Below are positions 27,867 to 36,280 of a stretch of DNA of 64,000 nucleotides, piece by piece. The notes beneath the pieces are model-generated. The model had not been told where the DNA came from and ran no database searches. It worked only from the letters and a program-made list of their open reading frames with translations. Source of the stretch: Muribaculaceae bacterium (GTDB lineage: Bacteria; Bacteroidota; Bacteroidia; Bacteroidales; Muribaculaceae). The stretch is from NCBI GenBank assembly GCA_017557665.1, contig JAFYYI010000002.1:62001-126000 (forward strand). Direction: 5' to 3'. The translations under genes were made by a program, and so were the position numbers. Each line of letters opens with the position of its first letter. Positions within the stretch are counted from its first letter, which is position 1.

Positions 27867-29864
27867 TCAGTGGGTGAGGGGAGAGTAGTCCTGGCCGTAG
27901 CGCAACATCTGGTCGATGTAGCCCTCGGTGTAGGAAACCTTCACGTCAATCAGTTTGCCGTTCTTGTCATACACGGGCGTGTAGATGGGATTGACAAAGC
28001 CCTTGTAGGGAGCGATGTTCAGGCCCTCGTAACGGGCGAGCACTTCCTTGTGGATTTCGGGGTCAACCTTCACGCCGTAGGTCTCGACGAGCTGGCGTCC
28101 GGCCTCGTAGTCACCCTCGCTCTTGATGCGCTGCACCTCGGCCAGCAGCTCGGCGAACAAGCCACGCAGCTTCTCGTAGTCGTTGACACGGATGTAGGTC
28201 TTGCCGTCGCGCTTCACATACTCGATGACGTTGTCCTTCTTGCCATGCTGGTAGCACCACTCGCTGATGAACTTGCGGTTGCGCATGTGGGCCTCCTCGA
28301 TGTCCTTACCTGGCACGATGCGGGTCAGCTGGGTCATCAGACCGTTCATGATGTACTTGTAGTACTCGGCCTTATAGACATCGTTGTTGGGGAAGATACC
28401 CAGTTCAACGAGCTTGGGATCGGCCAGGTAATACAGGGCGAACAGGTCGGCACGGCCTTCCTCGAGCGATGAGCCATAGGCCTTGAGGGCATCCGGGTCA
28501 ACACCGGGCAGCAGTTGGCCCGAAGCGTGACCGAGGCACTCATGCAGGTCGGTGTGGAGGGCATCGGCGATGTCGAGATACTTCTTCATCAGTTCCACCT
28601 CGACGTTGCTATAAGCAAACTCCTCGTTGAAACCGGTACCGGCGGCCACCTTGTTATAGGCATCGGTGATGTTGTCGATGGAGACGGACTTGGAGCCGTG
28701 GGCGGCACGAATCCAGTTGCTGTTGGGCAGGTTGATACCGATGGGAGTGGAAGGATAGCTGTCGCCAGCCAGGATGGCAGCGGTGATGACCTTGGCGCTC
28801 ACACCCTTCACATTCTTCTTCTTGAAGCGGTCGTCAACGGGCGAGTTGCTCTCAAAGTACTGCGCATTGTCGCTGATGAGCTTGGAGCGGCGCGAAGCGG
28901 CCTTGTCCTTGAAGTTGACCATACCTTCCCACGAGCCGGTCATGCCCAGGGGGTCGCCATAGCTCTCAATGAAGCCGTTGATAAAGTCCACGTCGCTCTG
29001 GGTCTCCTCGGCCCACATGATGCTGTAGTCGTCGAAGGTCTTGAGCGAACCCGTCTGATAGAACTTGATGAGCTCGTTGATATAGGCGCGCTGGCCATCG
29101 TTCTCGGCCACGGTGGCAGCCTTCTGGAGCCAGTAGACAATCTTCTCGATGGCCTTGCTGTAGAGGCCGCCCACCTTGTAAGGCTCCTCAACAATCTTGC
29201 CGTCCTTCTTCACCACCTTGCAGTTCAAGCCCCACGAAATCGGGGTGAGGTCGGTGGTGTCCTTGAGGTTATTGTAGAAATCCTCGACTTCCTGCTGGGT
29301 CACACCCTCATACATGTTGCAGGCCGAGGTCAGAATCAGGTCCTCGCCATCAGCCTGGTTGACACGCTTGGCCATGAAGGTGGGGTCGAAAATCACACGG
29401 TCGAGCACCTTCTTCTCGTCCACGCGCTTCTTGGCACCGGGCAGGGCGGCAAACTGCTTGTCAAAGAATTCCTTGCTGAACTCGGGGATGAACTTGTCCA
29501 TCGAGTAGTGGTGATGGATGCCGTTGCCGAACCACACCTGCTTGAGGTATTTCTCGAAGGCGATGTAATCCTTGCTCTTCTTGTCGCCCTTGTAGTTGCG
29601 GTAGATGTCCTCCAGGGTTTGGCGCACCATCAGGTTGTACTTGCAGTTCTGGTCGAACAGGATGTCACGGCCGTTGAGGGCAGCCTCGGTGAGGTAATAA
29701 ACCAGCTCCTTCTGCTGGAGTGACAGGTCCTCGAAGCCGGGCACCTGGTAGCGCAGCACCTCGATGTCGGCAAAGCGGTCCACCGAGTAGTTAAAGTCAG
29801 TGTTTTGTGCCATAGCGGTAGTTGCTAAGGCCGTCACGATGACGGCAAAAATCGTTTTCTTCAT
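27867..29864 (-). CDS. M49-family dipeptidyl peptidase III-like metallopeptidase
   Basis: A 665-residue exported enzyme (signal 'MKKTIFAVIVTALATTAMAQ') of the dipeptidyl-peptidase III family, which removes dipeptides from the N-terminus of short peptides. The zinc site is clear: HECLGH near residue 440 (the family's HExxxH/HExxGH motif) and 'EEGRADLFALYYL' near 465, supplying the third ligand. The length agrees with bacterial DPP III. It is the third gene of a likely operon after two small lipoproteins (gaps of 4 and ~35 nt). Oligopeptides are a main carbon and nitrogen source in this bacterial group, which fits. Confidence 0.9.
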   Translation of the reverse strand: MKKTIFAVIVTALATTAMAQNTDFNYSVDRFADIEVLRYQVPGFEDLSLQQKELVYYLTEAALNGRDILFDQNCKYNLMVRQTLEDIYRNYKGDKKSKDYIAFEKYLKQVWFGNGIHHHYSMDKFIPEFSKEFFDKQFAALPGAKKRVDEKKVLDRVIFDPTFMAKRVNQADGEDLILTSACNMYEGVTQQEVEDFYNNLKDTTDLTPISWGLNCKVVKKDGKIVEEPYKVGGLYSKAIEKIVYWLQKAATVAENDGQRAYINELIKFYQTGSLKTFDDYSIMWAEETQSDVDFINGFIESYGDPLGMTGSWEGMVNFKDKAASRRSKLISDNAQYFESNSPVDDRFKKKNVKGVSAKVITAAILAGDSYPSTPIGINLPNSNWIRAAHGSKSVSIDNITDAYNKVAAGTGFNEEFAYSNVEVELMKKYLDIADALHTDLHECLGHASGQLLPGVDPDALKAYGSSLEEGRADLFALYYLADPKLVELGIFPNNDVYKAEYYKYIMNGLMTQLTRIVPGKDIEEAHMRNRKFISEWCYQHGKKDNVIEYVKRDGKTYIRVNDYEKLRGLFAELLAEVQRIKSEGDYEAGRQLVETYGVKVDPEIHKEVLARYEGLNIAPYKGFVNPIYTPVYDKNGKLIDVKVSYTEGYIDQMLRYGQDYSPLTH

Positions 29865-29899
29865 AAAATAGAATATGTAATGTTATTAGATGATCATTA

Positions 29900-30673
29900 T
29901 CAGTTGTTCTCTTGGCTCACGACAGGTTCAACCCTCTTGAATTGGTCACCCTGCAAGCGATACTCGGTGTATTTGCCAGGAATGATATTGTCATTATCAT
30001 CGGTCTGATAGGCAAAGAAGGCCTTGTTCTTCTCGTCCCACTTGAAGAGCTTACCCACGGGCGTGAGGGAACCGGCTTTCTCATGAAAAGCATTGTTGCC
30101 AGCAATCTCGATGCCATCAAACAAGAAGGGCATCAACTTCAGTTTGCCGTTGATGAAAGAACCGGAGACATAGGCGCGACGCAGGCCGCCCTCGTCGATA
30201 TAGGATTGCGCGATCAGGTAGGCCGTCTTGTCCTGAATCTTGACATCAAAGATGGTGTCGATGCTGTGGCCCAGGGTTCTCATTTTCTTGATGTCGGCCT
30301 TGCGTCCGGCCAACATCTGATCAATGGGGCCGCAATAACCGATAAAACTGTCTCCCATGTACCACTGCAGGACGTTGGCATAGGAGGTGGCGGCGATTCC
30401 TTCACCTTCGGTGGGCCAACTGTAGCAGCGCAACTGGCCGTCGGCGCTCGTACAGATCTTCATGCCCAGCCGTTCACGCATGAGTTTAAAGTCGTGGGTC
30501 ATGGTGGCCCTGTCGGTCATCAGCCATTGCGAGAATTCAGCCATTGCCTTGACCGATTCCTCGTAGTCCTCGCTTTGCAGACCCTCGGCATACTTCTTCT
30601 CGTTGCTCTCGAGTCTGGAGCAAGAGGCCAGGGTCAACAGCATCAATGCAAAAATAAATACTGACTTCTTCAT
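29900..30673 (-). CDS. Lipoprotein of unknown function
   Basis: A ~257-residue lipoprotein. The start at 30673 opens the signal sequence 'MKKSVFIFALMLLTLASC' with lipid Cys18; ATGs at 30682 and 30679 are alternatives. The mature part is mixed alpha/beta with 'FSQWLMTDRATMTHDFKLM' (helical) and 'SIDTIFDVKIQDKTAYLIAQ' (strands). I do not recognise the family. It lies between a smaller lipoprotein and the M49 peptidase in one orientation, so it may serve peptide capture or envelope sensing, but that is inference. Confidence 0.75.
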   Translation of the reverse strand: MKKSVFIFALMLLTLASCSRLESNEKKYAEGLQSEDYEESVKAMAEFSQWLMTDRATMTHDFKLMRERLGMKICTSADGQLRCYSWPTEGEGIAATSYANVLQWYMGDSFIGYCGPIDQMLAGRKADIKKMRTLGHSIDTIFDVKIQDKTAYLIAQSYIDEGGLRRAYVSGSFINGKLKLMPFLFDGIEIAGNNAFHEKAGSLTPVGKLFKWDEKNKAFFAYQTDDNDNIIPGKYTEYRLQGDQFKRVEPVVSQENN

Positions 30674-30686
30674 TGCCATCAATAGG

Positions 30687-31151
30687 TTATTTCACCGCAT
30701 TGCCCATGTAGACGATGCTCTTGTCTGTCACGATGGAGAGAAGTTCCTTGCCGGGCTCACCCTTGATGAGATAGGTCTTGCCGTCATCACACTTCATCAA
30801 GTATTCCTTGCCGCTGAGTTTGCAGTTCTTGCTCTGAGCGACCTCGTCGGGGGCAGCCGATTTGTCCTTGCCGGCTTTCCACAGCGAGATGCGGTAAGAG
30901 CCGTCGGCCATATTTTCAAGGCGCACCTGATACTCCTTGGTGTTGAACTCCGTGAGCACATGGTCCTTGCCGTCGGCAGTGGGAGTGGGAGACTCCACAT
31001 TGGGCTTGACCTCTACCTTCTGCTTGGTGGTGTCAACTTTCTCGGTAGGAGCGTTTTTGTCTCCTTGAGCTTCATTTTTAGCAGGTTTTTCGTTACAAGC
31101 GGTCATGGCCATCAGTGCCACGGCAGCCAAAAGAATGGTTAACTTTTTCAT
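30687..31151 (-). CDS. Small lipoprotein
   Basis: A 154-residue lipoprotein: 'MKKLTILLAAVALMAMTAC' with Cys19 as the acylation site, then a low-complexity Lys/Glu/Thr/Pro linker (~20-55) and a compact C-terminal beta domain (~60-150; 'VLTEFNTKEYQVRLENMADGS', 'CKLSGKEYLMKCDDGKTYLI', abridged). No family recognised. It is the first gene of the operon leading to the M49 peptidase. Confidence 0.75.
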   Translation of the reverse strand: MKKLTILLAAVALMAMTACNEKPAKNEAQGDKNAPTEKVDTTKQKVEVKPNVESPTPTADGKDHVLTEFNTKEYQVRLENMADGSYRISLWKAGKDKSAAPDEVAQSKNCKLSGKEYLMKCDDGKTYLIKGEPGKELLSIVTDKSIVYMGNAVK

Positions 31152-31185
31152 TGTGATTGATTGATGATTATGTTAGTTTTTTCAG

Positions 31186-31212
31186 TTTTCCACTTTTTCC
31201 ACCTTTTCCACG
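31186..31212. repeat. 9-bp tandem array (TTTTCCACN)
   Basis: Three exact 9-mers, TTTTCCACT, TTTTCCACC, TTTTCCACG, lie between the methyltransferase stop and the small lipoprotein start. The same unit builds the elements at 35562, 36281 and 37596. Confidence 0.85.
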
Positions 31213-31220
31213 CATGCGTG

Positions 31221-32408
31221 TCATTCCACATACAGTACCAGCCCCTTCAGGTACTCTCCCTCGGGGTGATAGATGCTGATGGGATGGTCGGCAGGCTGGG
31301 TGAGCTGGTGCAGGATGCGCACCTTGCGCCTCGTCTGGGCCGCAGCGCTGAACACCGCCAGTCGGAACTGCTCCTTGCTGACTGCCTGGGAGCAGGAGAA
31401 GGTGAACAGGATGCTGCCGGGAGCGATTTTCTCCAGAGCCTTGGCATTGAGGCGGCGGTAACCCACCAGGGCGTTACGCAGGGCGCTCTTGTGCTTGGCA
31501 AAGGCCGGCGGGTCGAGGATGATCAGGTCATAGGCATCCTTTTCCATGTTGTCGAGAAACTTGAAGGCGTCCTCGGCAAAGGAGCGGTGACGGCCATCCT
31601 CGGGAGCGAAGTTAAGCGCCACGTTATCGTCGGTGAGGCGTACGGCCTTGGCCGAGCTGTCCACCGAGTGCACCAGTTCGGCGCCGCCCCTGAGGGCATA
31701 GACCGAAAAGCCTCCCGTGTAGCAGAACATGTTCAACACCCGTCGCCCGCGGCTATATTGCTCCAGCAGTCGGCGGTTCTCGCGCTGGTCGACAAAGAAA
31801 CCCGTCTTCTGTCCCTTGAGCCAGTCGACGTGGAAACGCAAGCCGTTCTCCAGCGCCTCGTCAGTCTCCATGCCACCGATGATGTAATCGTTCATCGGGT
31901 CGAGATGGGCCTTGTAGGGCAGGGTAGTCTCACTCTTGTAGTACACGTTGCGGACGATGCCTCCGGGCAGCTTGGTCAGCGCCCTGGCAATGATGTCACG
32001 GGCAAAGTGCATGCCCGGCGAGTGGGCCTGAATGACAGCGGTGGGACCATAGATGTCGACCACCAGACCCGGCAGGAAGTCACCCTCGCCGTGGACGAGT
32101 CTGAAGGCGTTGTTGTCCTCGCGCCGCAGCCCCAAAGCCTGGCGCATGCGATAGGCGTCGGCCAGACGCTGCTCATAGAAAGCCTCGTCGATAGCCGTGT
32201 CGTCAAAGGTGAGCATCCTCACCGCTATGCTTCCTATCTGGGAGTGGCCGTTACCGATGAGCCTGCCGTCGTGGGCATAGACCGTTACCAGGTCACCCTC
32301 CTCGATCGTGTCGTCGGCAGCCGCAATGGCACCCGAGAACACCCATGGATGCAAGCGCTCCAGCGATTCCTCCTTGCCGCGCTTGAGAGTTACAGTCTTA
32401 TAAATCAT
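31221..32408 (-). CDS. RlmI-like 23S rRNA (cytosine-C5) methyltransferase
   Basis: A 395-residue cytoplasmic SAM-dependent methyltransferase. The start at 32408 ('MIYKTVTLKRGKEESL') is chosen because the family's PUA domain begins there ('RLHPWVFSGAI'); an ATG at 32456 would translate a 9-bp repeat array. Motifs include 'LVTVYAHDGRLIGNGH' (PUA), 'GQKTGFFVDQRENR' near 200, 'NMFCYTGGFSVYAL' (SAM loop), 'SVDSS' and the catalytic 'LIILDPPAF'. It most resembles RlmI/YccW, which modifies 23S rRNA; the exact target nucleotide is not provable here. Confidence 0.88.
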   Translation of the reverse strand: MIYKTVTLKRGKEESLERLHPWVFSGAIAAADDTIEEGDLVTVYAHDGRLIGNGHSQIGSIAVRMLTFDDTAIDEAFYEQRLADAYRMRQALGLRREDNNAFRLVHGEGDFLPGLVVDIYGPTAVIQAHSPGMHFARDIIARALTKLPGGIVRNVYYKSETTLPYKAHLDPMNDYIIGGMETDEALENGLRFHVDWLKGQKTGFFVDQRENRRLLEQYSRGRRVLNMFCYTGGFSVYALRGGAELVHSVDSSAKAVRLTDDNVALNFAPEDGRHRSFAEDAFKFLDNMEKDAYDLIILDPPAFAKHKSALRNALVGYRRLNAKALEKIAPGSILFTFSCSQAVSKEQFRLAVFSAAAQTRRKVRILHQLTQPADHPISIYHPEGEYLKGLVLYVE

Positions 32409-32410
32409 TT

Positions 32411-32445
32411 TCTCGTTCATTTCGTTCATTCGTCCGTTTCGTCCA
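32411..32445. repeat. 9-bp tandem array (TTTCGTTCA type) at a start codon
   Basis: Four units (TCTCGTTCA, TTTCGTTCA, TTCGTCCG, TTTCGTCCA) end 2 bp before the methyltransferase ATG. In the mRNA they read as a purine-rich GAACGAAA leader, which may aid initiation. Confidence 0.82.
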
Positions 32446-32460
32446 CCACACGCCACTAAA

Positions 32461-32546
32461 GTTGTTAGTCCCTAGTTGTTAGTCCCTAGTCCCTAGTTGT
32501 TAGTCCCTAGTTGTTAGTTGTTAGTCCCTAGTCCCTAGTTGTTAGC
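32461..32546. repeat. Heptamer array of two alternating units
   Basis: Twelve contiguous 7-mers, each either GTTGTTA or GTCCCTA, in perfect 7-bp register and irregular order. The array lies between rseP and the methyltransferase gene. Confidence 0.92.
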
Positions 32547-32551
32547 GACAC

Positions 32552-32631
32552 CTAAAGCCTAATGTCTAAAGTCTAATGTCTAATGTCTAACGTCTAATGT
32601 CTAACGTCTAACGTCTAACGTCTAACGCCTA
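32552..32631. repeat. Heptamer array (GTCTAAC/T/A) touching the rseP stop
   Basis: About eleven 7-mers of the form GTCTAAN; the final CTA supplies the TAG stop of rseP. The consensus resembles the 11.15-kb array read on the opposite strand. Confidence 0.9.
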
Positions 32632-34221
32632 CTTAATCACAAATCTGAAAATGTCATTTCCAATGGCCAAAACCATCAGGGTAATGATCAGGATAAAACC
32701 GATATTCATAGCGATTCCCTGAAACTTCTCACTCGGCTGGCGGCCGGTGATCATCTCATAGAGCAGGAACAGTACATGACCGCCGTCAAGCAGGGGTATG
32801 GGCAGCACGTTCATTACAGCAAGGATGATCGAGATGAAGGCAGTGATGTTCCAGAAGCCCACCCAATCCCACGTTGATGGGAAAATGCTGCCAATGGTAC
32901 CGAAACTGCCAACACTCTTGGCGCCCTCGGGTGTGAAGATCATCTTGAGTTGCTTGATGTAGTTTATCGTCTGATCCCAACCCATCTTGATACCACGCGG
33001 GATGGACTGGAAAAAATTGTAATGCAGGGTCGTGGTGTTATACACCTCGGTGAGCGGAGCCAGTTGGATGCCGAGTTTTCCGGCATCGTCAACAGGCACA
33101 TTGACAGCGGTTGTCGACTTGCCGTCACGCAGGAACTCAAGCGTGACGTTCTTGCTCTTGTTCTTCAACAACTCGGCCGTGAATTCGGTGAAACTCGGCG
33201 TGGGCACGCCATTGACAGCCACCATGCGGTCACCCTCTTTCAGGCCCGCCTTCTCGCCGCCCTGGTTGAGCATTGTGGCCTTGACGACGACGGGGGTGCG
33301 CACCGTCATGAAGACGATGTCGTTTTTGGCATCTTCTTCAATCTTGCCAAAGAACTCATCGGGGATGTTGATGGTCACCTCCTTGCCGTTGCGCATCACG
33401 GTCACCTGCTTGGCAAACACCAGTTTGTTGAAGTCGCTGGGGTCTATCATGTTTTCCAGCTTCTTGCCGTCGGCCTTCACGGGAATATCTCCATCAACGA
33501 AGCCCACCTGCTCGGCAGTCTCGCTGAAGTCCATGCCCAACGTGACTTCCTCGTACGGGATGACCTGCTCACCCTGGGTGTACATGATGCCCGAGTAGAT
33601 GATCATCGCCAGCAGCAGGTTGAACAGCACGCCGCCCAACATGATGAGCAGGCGCTGCCACGTTCTCTTGCTTCGGAACTCGTAGGATTCAGGTTTGCTG
33701 GCCAGACTGGTCGCACTCTGAGTCTCGTCTATCATGCCAACTATGCGGCAGTAGCCACCCATTTGAATCCAGCCAATGCCGTATTCCGTGTTATCAGGGT
33801 CACGACGCCAGTCACCTTTGGGAAGGGCGGCGCGTTCTTCATCGGTCATAGGGCGGTAAAGAGGCCTGCTCTTATTGTCATTTTTGTCCTTTATACCAAA
33901 TAATCTGTCTATAAATTGTTTCAATTTGCTTTTTTTTATTTTCTCCATTATCACGTTACCTTGCTCGTCTCGCTGCTCTGTCACTGCGGCGGCAATATTT
34001 CGGGAGAAGAAACGCATGCGCAACTTGCCATCAACACGCTTGATGCGTAAAAGCGAAAACTGGGGATTGAAGAACATATAGAATTTATCCACGCGGGTCT
34101 TGAAAAGCTTTGCAAAAAAGAAGTGTCCAAATTCGTGAGACACAACTAGGATGCTGAGCGCCAGCATTAACTCAATGGTCTTAATCCAGAAGGATTCTGT
34201 AGATAAGAATGATAAGTCCAT
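32629..34221 (-). CDS. rseP: Site-2 protease RseP (M50) with PDZ domains
   Basis: A 530-residue inner-membrane zinc metalloprotease that cleaves transmembrane anti-sigma factors or signal peptides within the membrane. HEFGH at residues 29-33 lies in the first membrane segment and the second zinc motif 'LLDGGHV' near 478. PDZ-like segments occur at about 225-290 and 310-390 ('GGEKAGLKEGDRMVAVNGVP'). It is ~80 aa longer than E. coli RseP, mainly through a charged insert at ~65-135 ('KIKKSKLKQFIDRLFG', 'RPMTDEERAALPKGDWRRD'). It is downstream of dxr, as is common in bacteria, and could serve the ECF anti-sigma pathways in this window. Confidence 0.93.
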   Translation of the reverse strand: MDLSFLSTESFWIKTIELMLALSILVVSHEFGHFFFAKLFKTRVDKFYMFFNPQFSLLRIKRVDGKLRMRFFSRNIAAAVTEQRDEQGNVIMEKIKKSKLKQFIDRLFGIKDKNDNKSRPLYRPMTDEERAALPKGDWRRDPDNTEYGIGWIQMGGYCRIVGMIDETQSATSLASKPESYEFRSKRTWQRLLIMLGGVLFNLLLAMIIYSGIMYTQGEQVIPYEEVTLGMDFSETAEQVGFVDGDIPVKADGKKLENMIDPSDFNKLVFAKQVTVMRNGKEVTINIPDEFFGKIEEDAKNDIVFMTVRTPVVVKATMLNQGGEKAGLKEGDRMVAVNGVPTPSFTEFTAELLKNKSKNVTLEFLRDGKSTTAVNVPVDDAGKLGIQLAPLTEVYNTTTLHYNFFQSIPRGIKMGWDQTINYIKQLKMIFTPEGAKSVGSFGTIGSIFPSTWDWVGFWNITAFISIILAVMNVLPIPLLDGGHVLFLLYEMITGRQPSEKFQGIAMNIGFILIITLMVLAIGNDIFRFVIK

Positions 34222-34268
34222 TTGTTTAGTGTAGTTTTTTACTTGTTTGCGTTTTGTTATTTGGTACT

Positions 34269-35465
34269 TTAAAAAATCTTGTGACTTAATGTTAAATCAA
34301 TAAGACCAGTAGCAATAGCGCGAGCCTCGGCATTGCTGGCCACGTAGTCGTCATAGCCGGGATGCTCCACATGAGGAACCCTCTCCATCGTTTGCTCGAT
34401 AATCCTGTAGATATCGGTGAATTTGATGTTTCCCTGCAAGAATGATGCCACAGCAATTTCGTTGGCGGCATTCATCACACAGGGTGCCGTGCCTCCCTTG
34501 CGTGCAGCGGCATAGGCCGTGCCCAGCAACGGGAATTTGTCGAAGTCGGGACGCTCCAGTGTCAACATCGCCATGTCCTCGATGGTCATCTTGCGGCAGT
34601 CACTCGCCAGGCGGCCGTCCGGCAGACCCAGGGCATAGCGGATGGGCAGGTGCATGTCGGGCAGACCCAGCTGCGCCTTCACCGAGCCGTCCTTGAAGGC
34701 CACCATCGAGTGGATAATCGACTGGGGATGCACCACAATCTCGATGTGCTGCGGCTCGATGCCGAACAGCCAGCGCGCCTCGATCATCTCAAAGCCCTTG
34801 TTCATCATCGTGGCCGAGTCGATGGTGATTTTGGCACCCATCGACCAGTTGGGATGCTTGAGGGCATCGGCAGCGGTGACGGTCTCCAGACGCTCCTTGG
34901 GCAACGTGCGGAAGGGGCCTCCCGAGGCCGTGAGCCACAGTTTTTCCACGTCCTGCATGCGCTCGCCCATCAGGCACTGGTAGAAGGCGCCATGCTCGCT
35001 GTCAACGGGGTAGAGCACGCTCTCGGAGTCCTGCAACAGGCGGTCAATCAGTTCGCCAGCCACCACCAGGGTCTCCTTGTTGGCCAGGGCAATGCGCTTG
35101 CCAGCGCCGATGGCGGCAATCGTCGATTCCAGGCCGCTGTAGCCCACCATGGCAGTCACCACGGTGTCCACCTCAGGCAGCGTGACAGCCTGGGCAATAG
35201 CATCACTGCCGGTGGCCACCTCGATGTCGGTGTCCTCGAGCGCGTCACGCACATACTCATAGTACTGCTCATCGGCAATGATGACCATGTGGGGACGGAA
35301 TTGGCGGGCCTGCTGGATGAGCAGGTCGGCACTGCTGCGCGCCACCAGCAGCCAGGCATTGAACAGCCCGGGATATTCGGCGATGATGTCGAGCGTCTGT
35401 CGCCCGATGGAGCCAGTGCTGCCCAGCACCGCGATATTTGACTTCGTTGAGCTAAATTCTCCCAT
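34269..35465 (-). CDS. dxr: 1-deoxy-D-xylulose-5-phosphate reductoisomerase
   Basis: A 398-residue cytoplasmic enzyme that converts DXP to 2-C-methyl-D-erythritol 4-phosphate with NADPH, the first committed step of the MEP isoprenoid pathway. The NADPH loop 'GSTGSIGRQTLDII' is near residues 16-29, 'ANKETLVVAGE' near 130, the substrate/metal site 'PVDSEHGAFYQCL' near 153 and 'TMMNKGFEMIEARWLFG' near 222. The length is normal. It precedes rseP by 47 nt. Upstream is a near-consensus TATCTTCG box (35487-35494). Confidence 0.97.
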   Translation of the reverse strand: MGEFSSTKSNIAVLGSTGSIGRQTLDIIAEYPGLFNAWLLVARSSADLLIQQARQFRPHMVIIADEQYYEYVRDALEDTDIEVATGSDAIAQAVTLPEVDTVVTAMVGYSGLESTIAAIGAGKRIALANKETLVVAGELIDRLLQDSESVLYPVDSEHGAFYQCLMGERMQDVEKLWLTASGGPFRTLPKERLETVTAADALKHPNWSMGAKITIDSATMMNKGFEMIEARWLFGIEPQHIEIVVHPQSIIHSMVAFKDGSVKAQLGLPDMHLPIRYALGLPDGRLASDCRKMTIEDMAMLTLERPDFDKFPLLGTAYAAARKGGTAPCVMNAANEIAVASFLQGNIKFTDIYRIIEQTMERVPHVEHPGYDDYVASNAEARAIATGLIDLTLSHKIF

Positions 35466-35561
35466 ACCTGTTTTTGTTACAAACTGCGAAGATACTGCAT
35501 TTTTCCTTCACGGCAAGCAATGGAAAACATATTTTTAGAGTTCAACTGCCTTTGTTTTCGT

Positions 35562-35686
35562 TTTTTCACTTTTTCCACTCTTTCCACCCATTCCACTATA
35601 CACACGGCTTTCCACAAAATTTCCATCCCAGTGTGAAAAACCCACGCACATGTGAACGAGGTGGAAAAGGTGGAAACCGCTGGAAA
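35562..35686. repeat. 9-mer palindromic element A (left copy)
   Basis: It starts with four 9-mers (TTTTTCACT, TTTTCCACT, CTTTCCACC, CATTCCACT) and ends with the inverted form (GAGGTGGAAAAGGTGGAAA). The last 38 nt (35649-35686) are identical to 37680-37717, and the rest is recognisably the same order, so A and B are ~125-bp direct repeats on either side of the ATPase gene. Confidence 0.85.
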
Positions 35687-35851
35687 TTGACGTCCCAAAA
35701 GAAAAAATCTTGCTTCTCAAAGGGGCTGGCATGGTGTGTCACCTAACGGGAGGGTGTGTAATAATTTCGACTCGGTAATATAACCTATCGCACGGGAACC
35801 TTTAGCTCGGCGAAGCCAAATTAAACAAATTTTTAAATTAAAATTGATAAT
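35687..35851. other. Non-coding gap between element A and the 376-bp element
   Basis: About 165 bp with no gene. It holds one GAA-loop hairpin (GGC-GAA-GCC near 35809-35817) and an AT-rich stretch (35820-35850). The final GATAAT is the left half of the flanking duplication of the next element. Confidence 0.5.
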
Positions 35852-36227
35852 AACCCGTTGGCGGAATTACTTGAATAAGTAGAGCCTGCGTAAAAATGCA
35901 GCAGTGACTGACACACTGATGACAAAAACGCCCGAAGGGCGGTCATTTGGATAACCGTGGGTAATGCAATCCGCTGAGCGGTAGCGAAGTGGTTTGCATC
36001 ACCCACGGGAGGACAATACGATCCACGTCGCTGGAAGCGACTCCATTTGGGCCAGTCCAATATGGAGGGGTCGCCTTCAGCGACGGGTCACGGTTCATCA
36101 CACCCCCGATGAATCAGCCGCCTTCGCTCTGCTCAGTTGCCTGATTTATCGGGGGTTATCCAAAGGTCACCCTTCGGGTGTGAATTGACTGGCAAGAATT
36201 CAGATTCTTTAATTCCGCCAACGGGTT
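35852..36227. mobile_element. 376-bp palindromic MITE-like or structured-RNA element
   Basis: Perfect 18-bp terminal inverted repeats (AACCCGTTGGCGGAATTA, 35852-35869, and its complement at 36210-36227) are immediately flanked on both sides by GATAAT (35846-35851, 36228-36233), as a target-site duplication would be. Inside, a second inverted repeat of ~28 nt (35928-35955 with 36155-36182, sharing TTTGGATAAC) encloses three hairpins: 35955-35969/35994-36008, 36026-36046/36062-36085 and 36103-36117/36141-36155. No convincing gene is inside. It is either a non-autonomous transposon or a multibranched RNA or DNA structure. There is no transposase in the window. Confidence 0.75.
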
Positions 36228-36280
36228 GATAATATTATCATATTAATTAAAGTCATGTTAAATCTTGCTATAACATGCCA

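Noticed and set aside
28515..29723. A 402-codon plus-strand open frame
   Set aside because: It lies wholly opposite the M49 peptidase gene, which has a clear zinc motif and signal peptide; the reverse frame has no recognisable domain.
35833..36188. Two frames of 64-75 codons inside the 376-bp element
   Set aside because: They follow the palindromic structure and have no start-site signals; the composition is that of the repeats.
35846..36233. Group II intron
   Set aside because: No GUGCG-type start, domain V signature or reverse transcriptase; the terminal repeats and duplicated target fit a transposon-like unit better.
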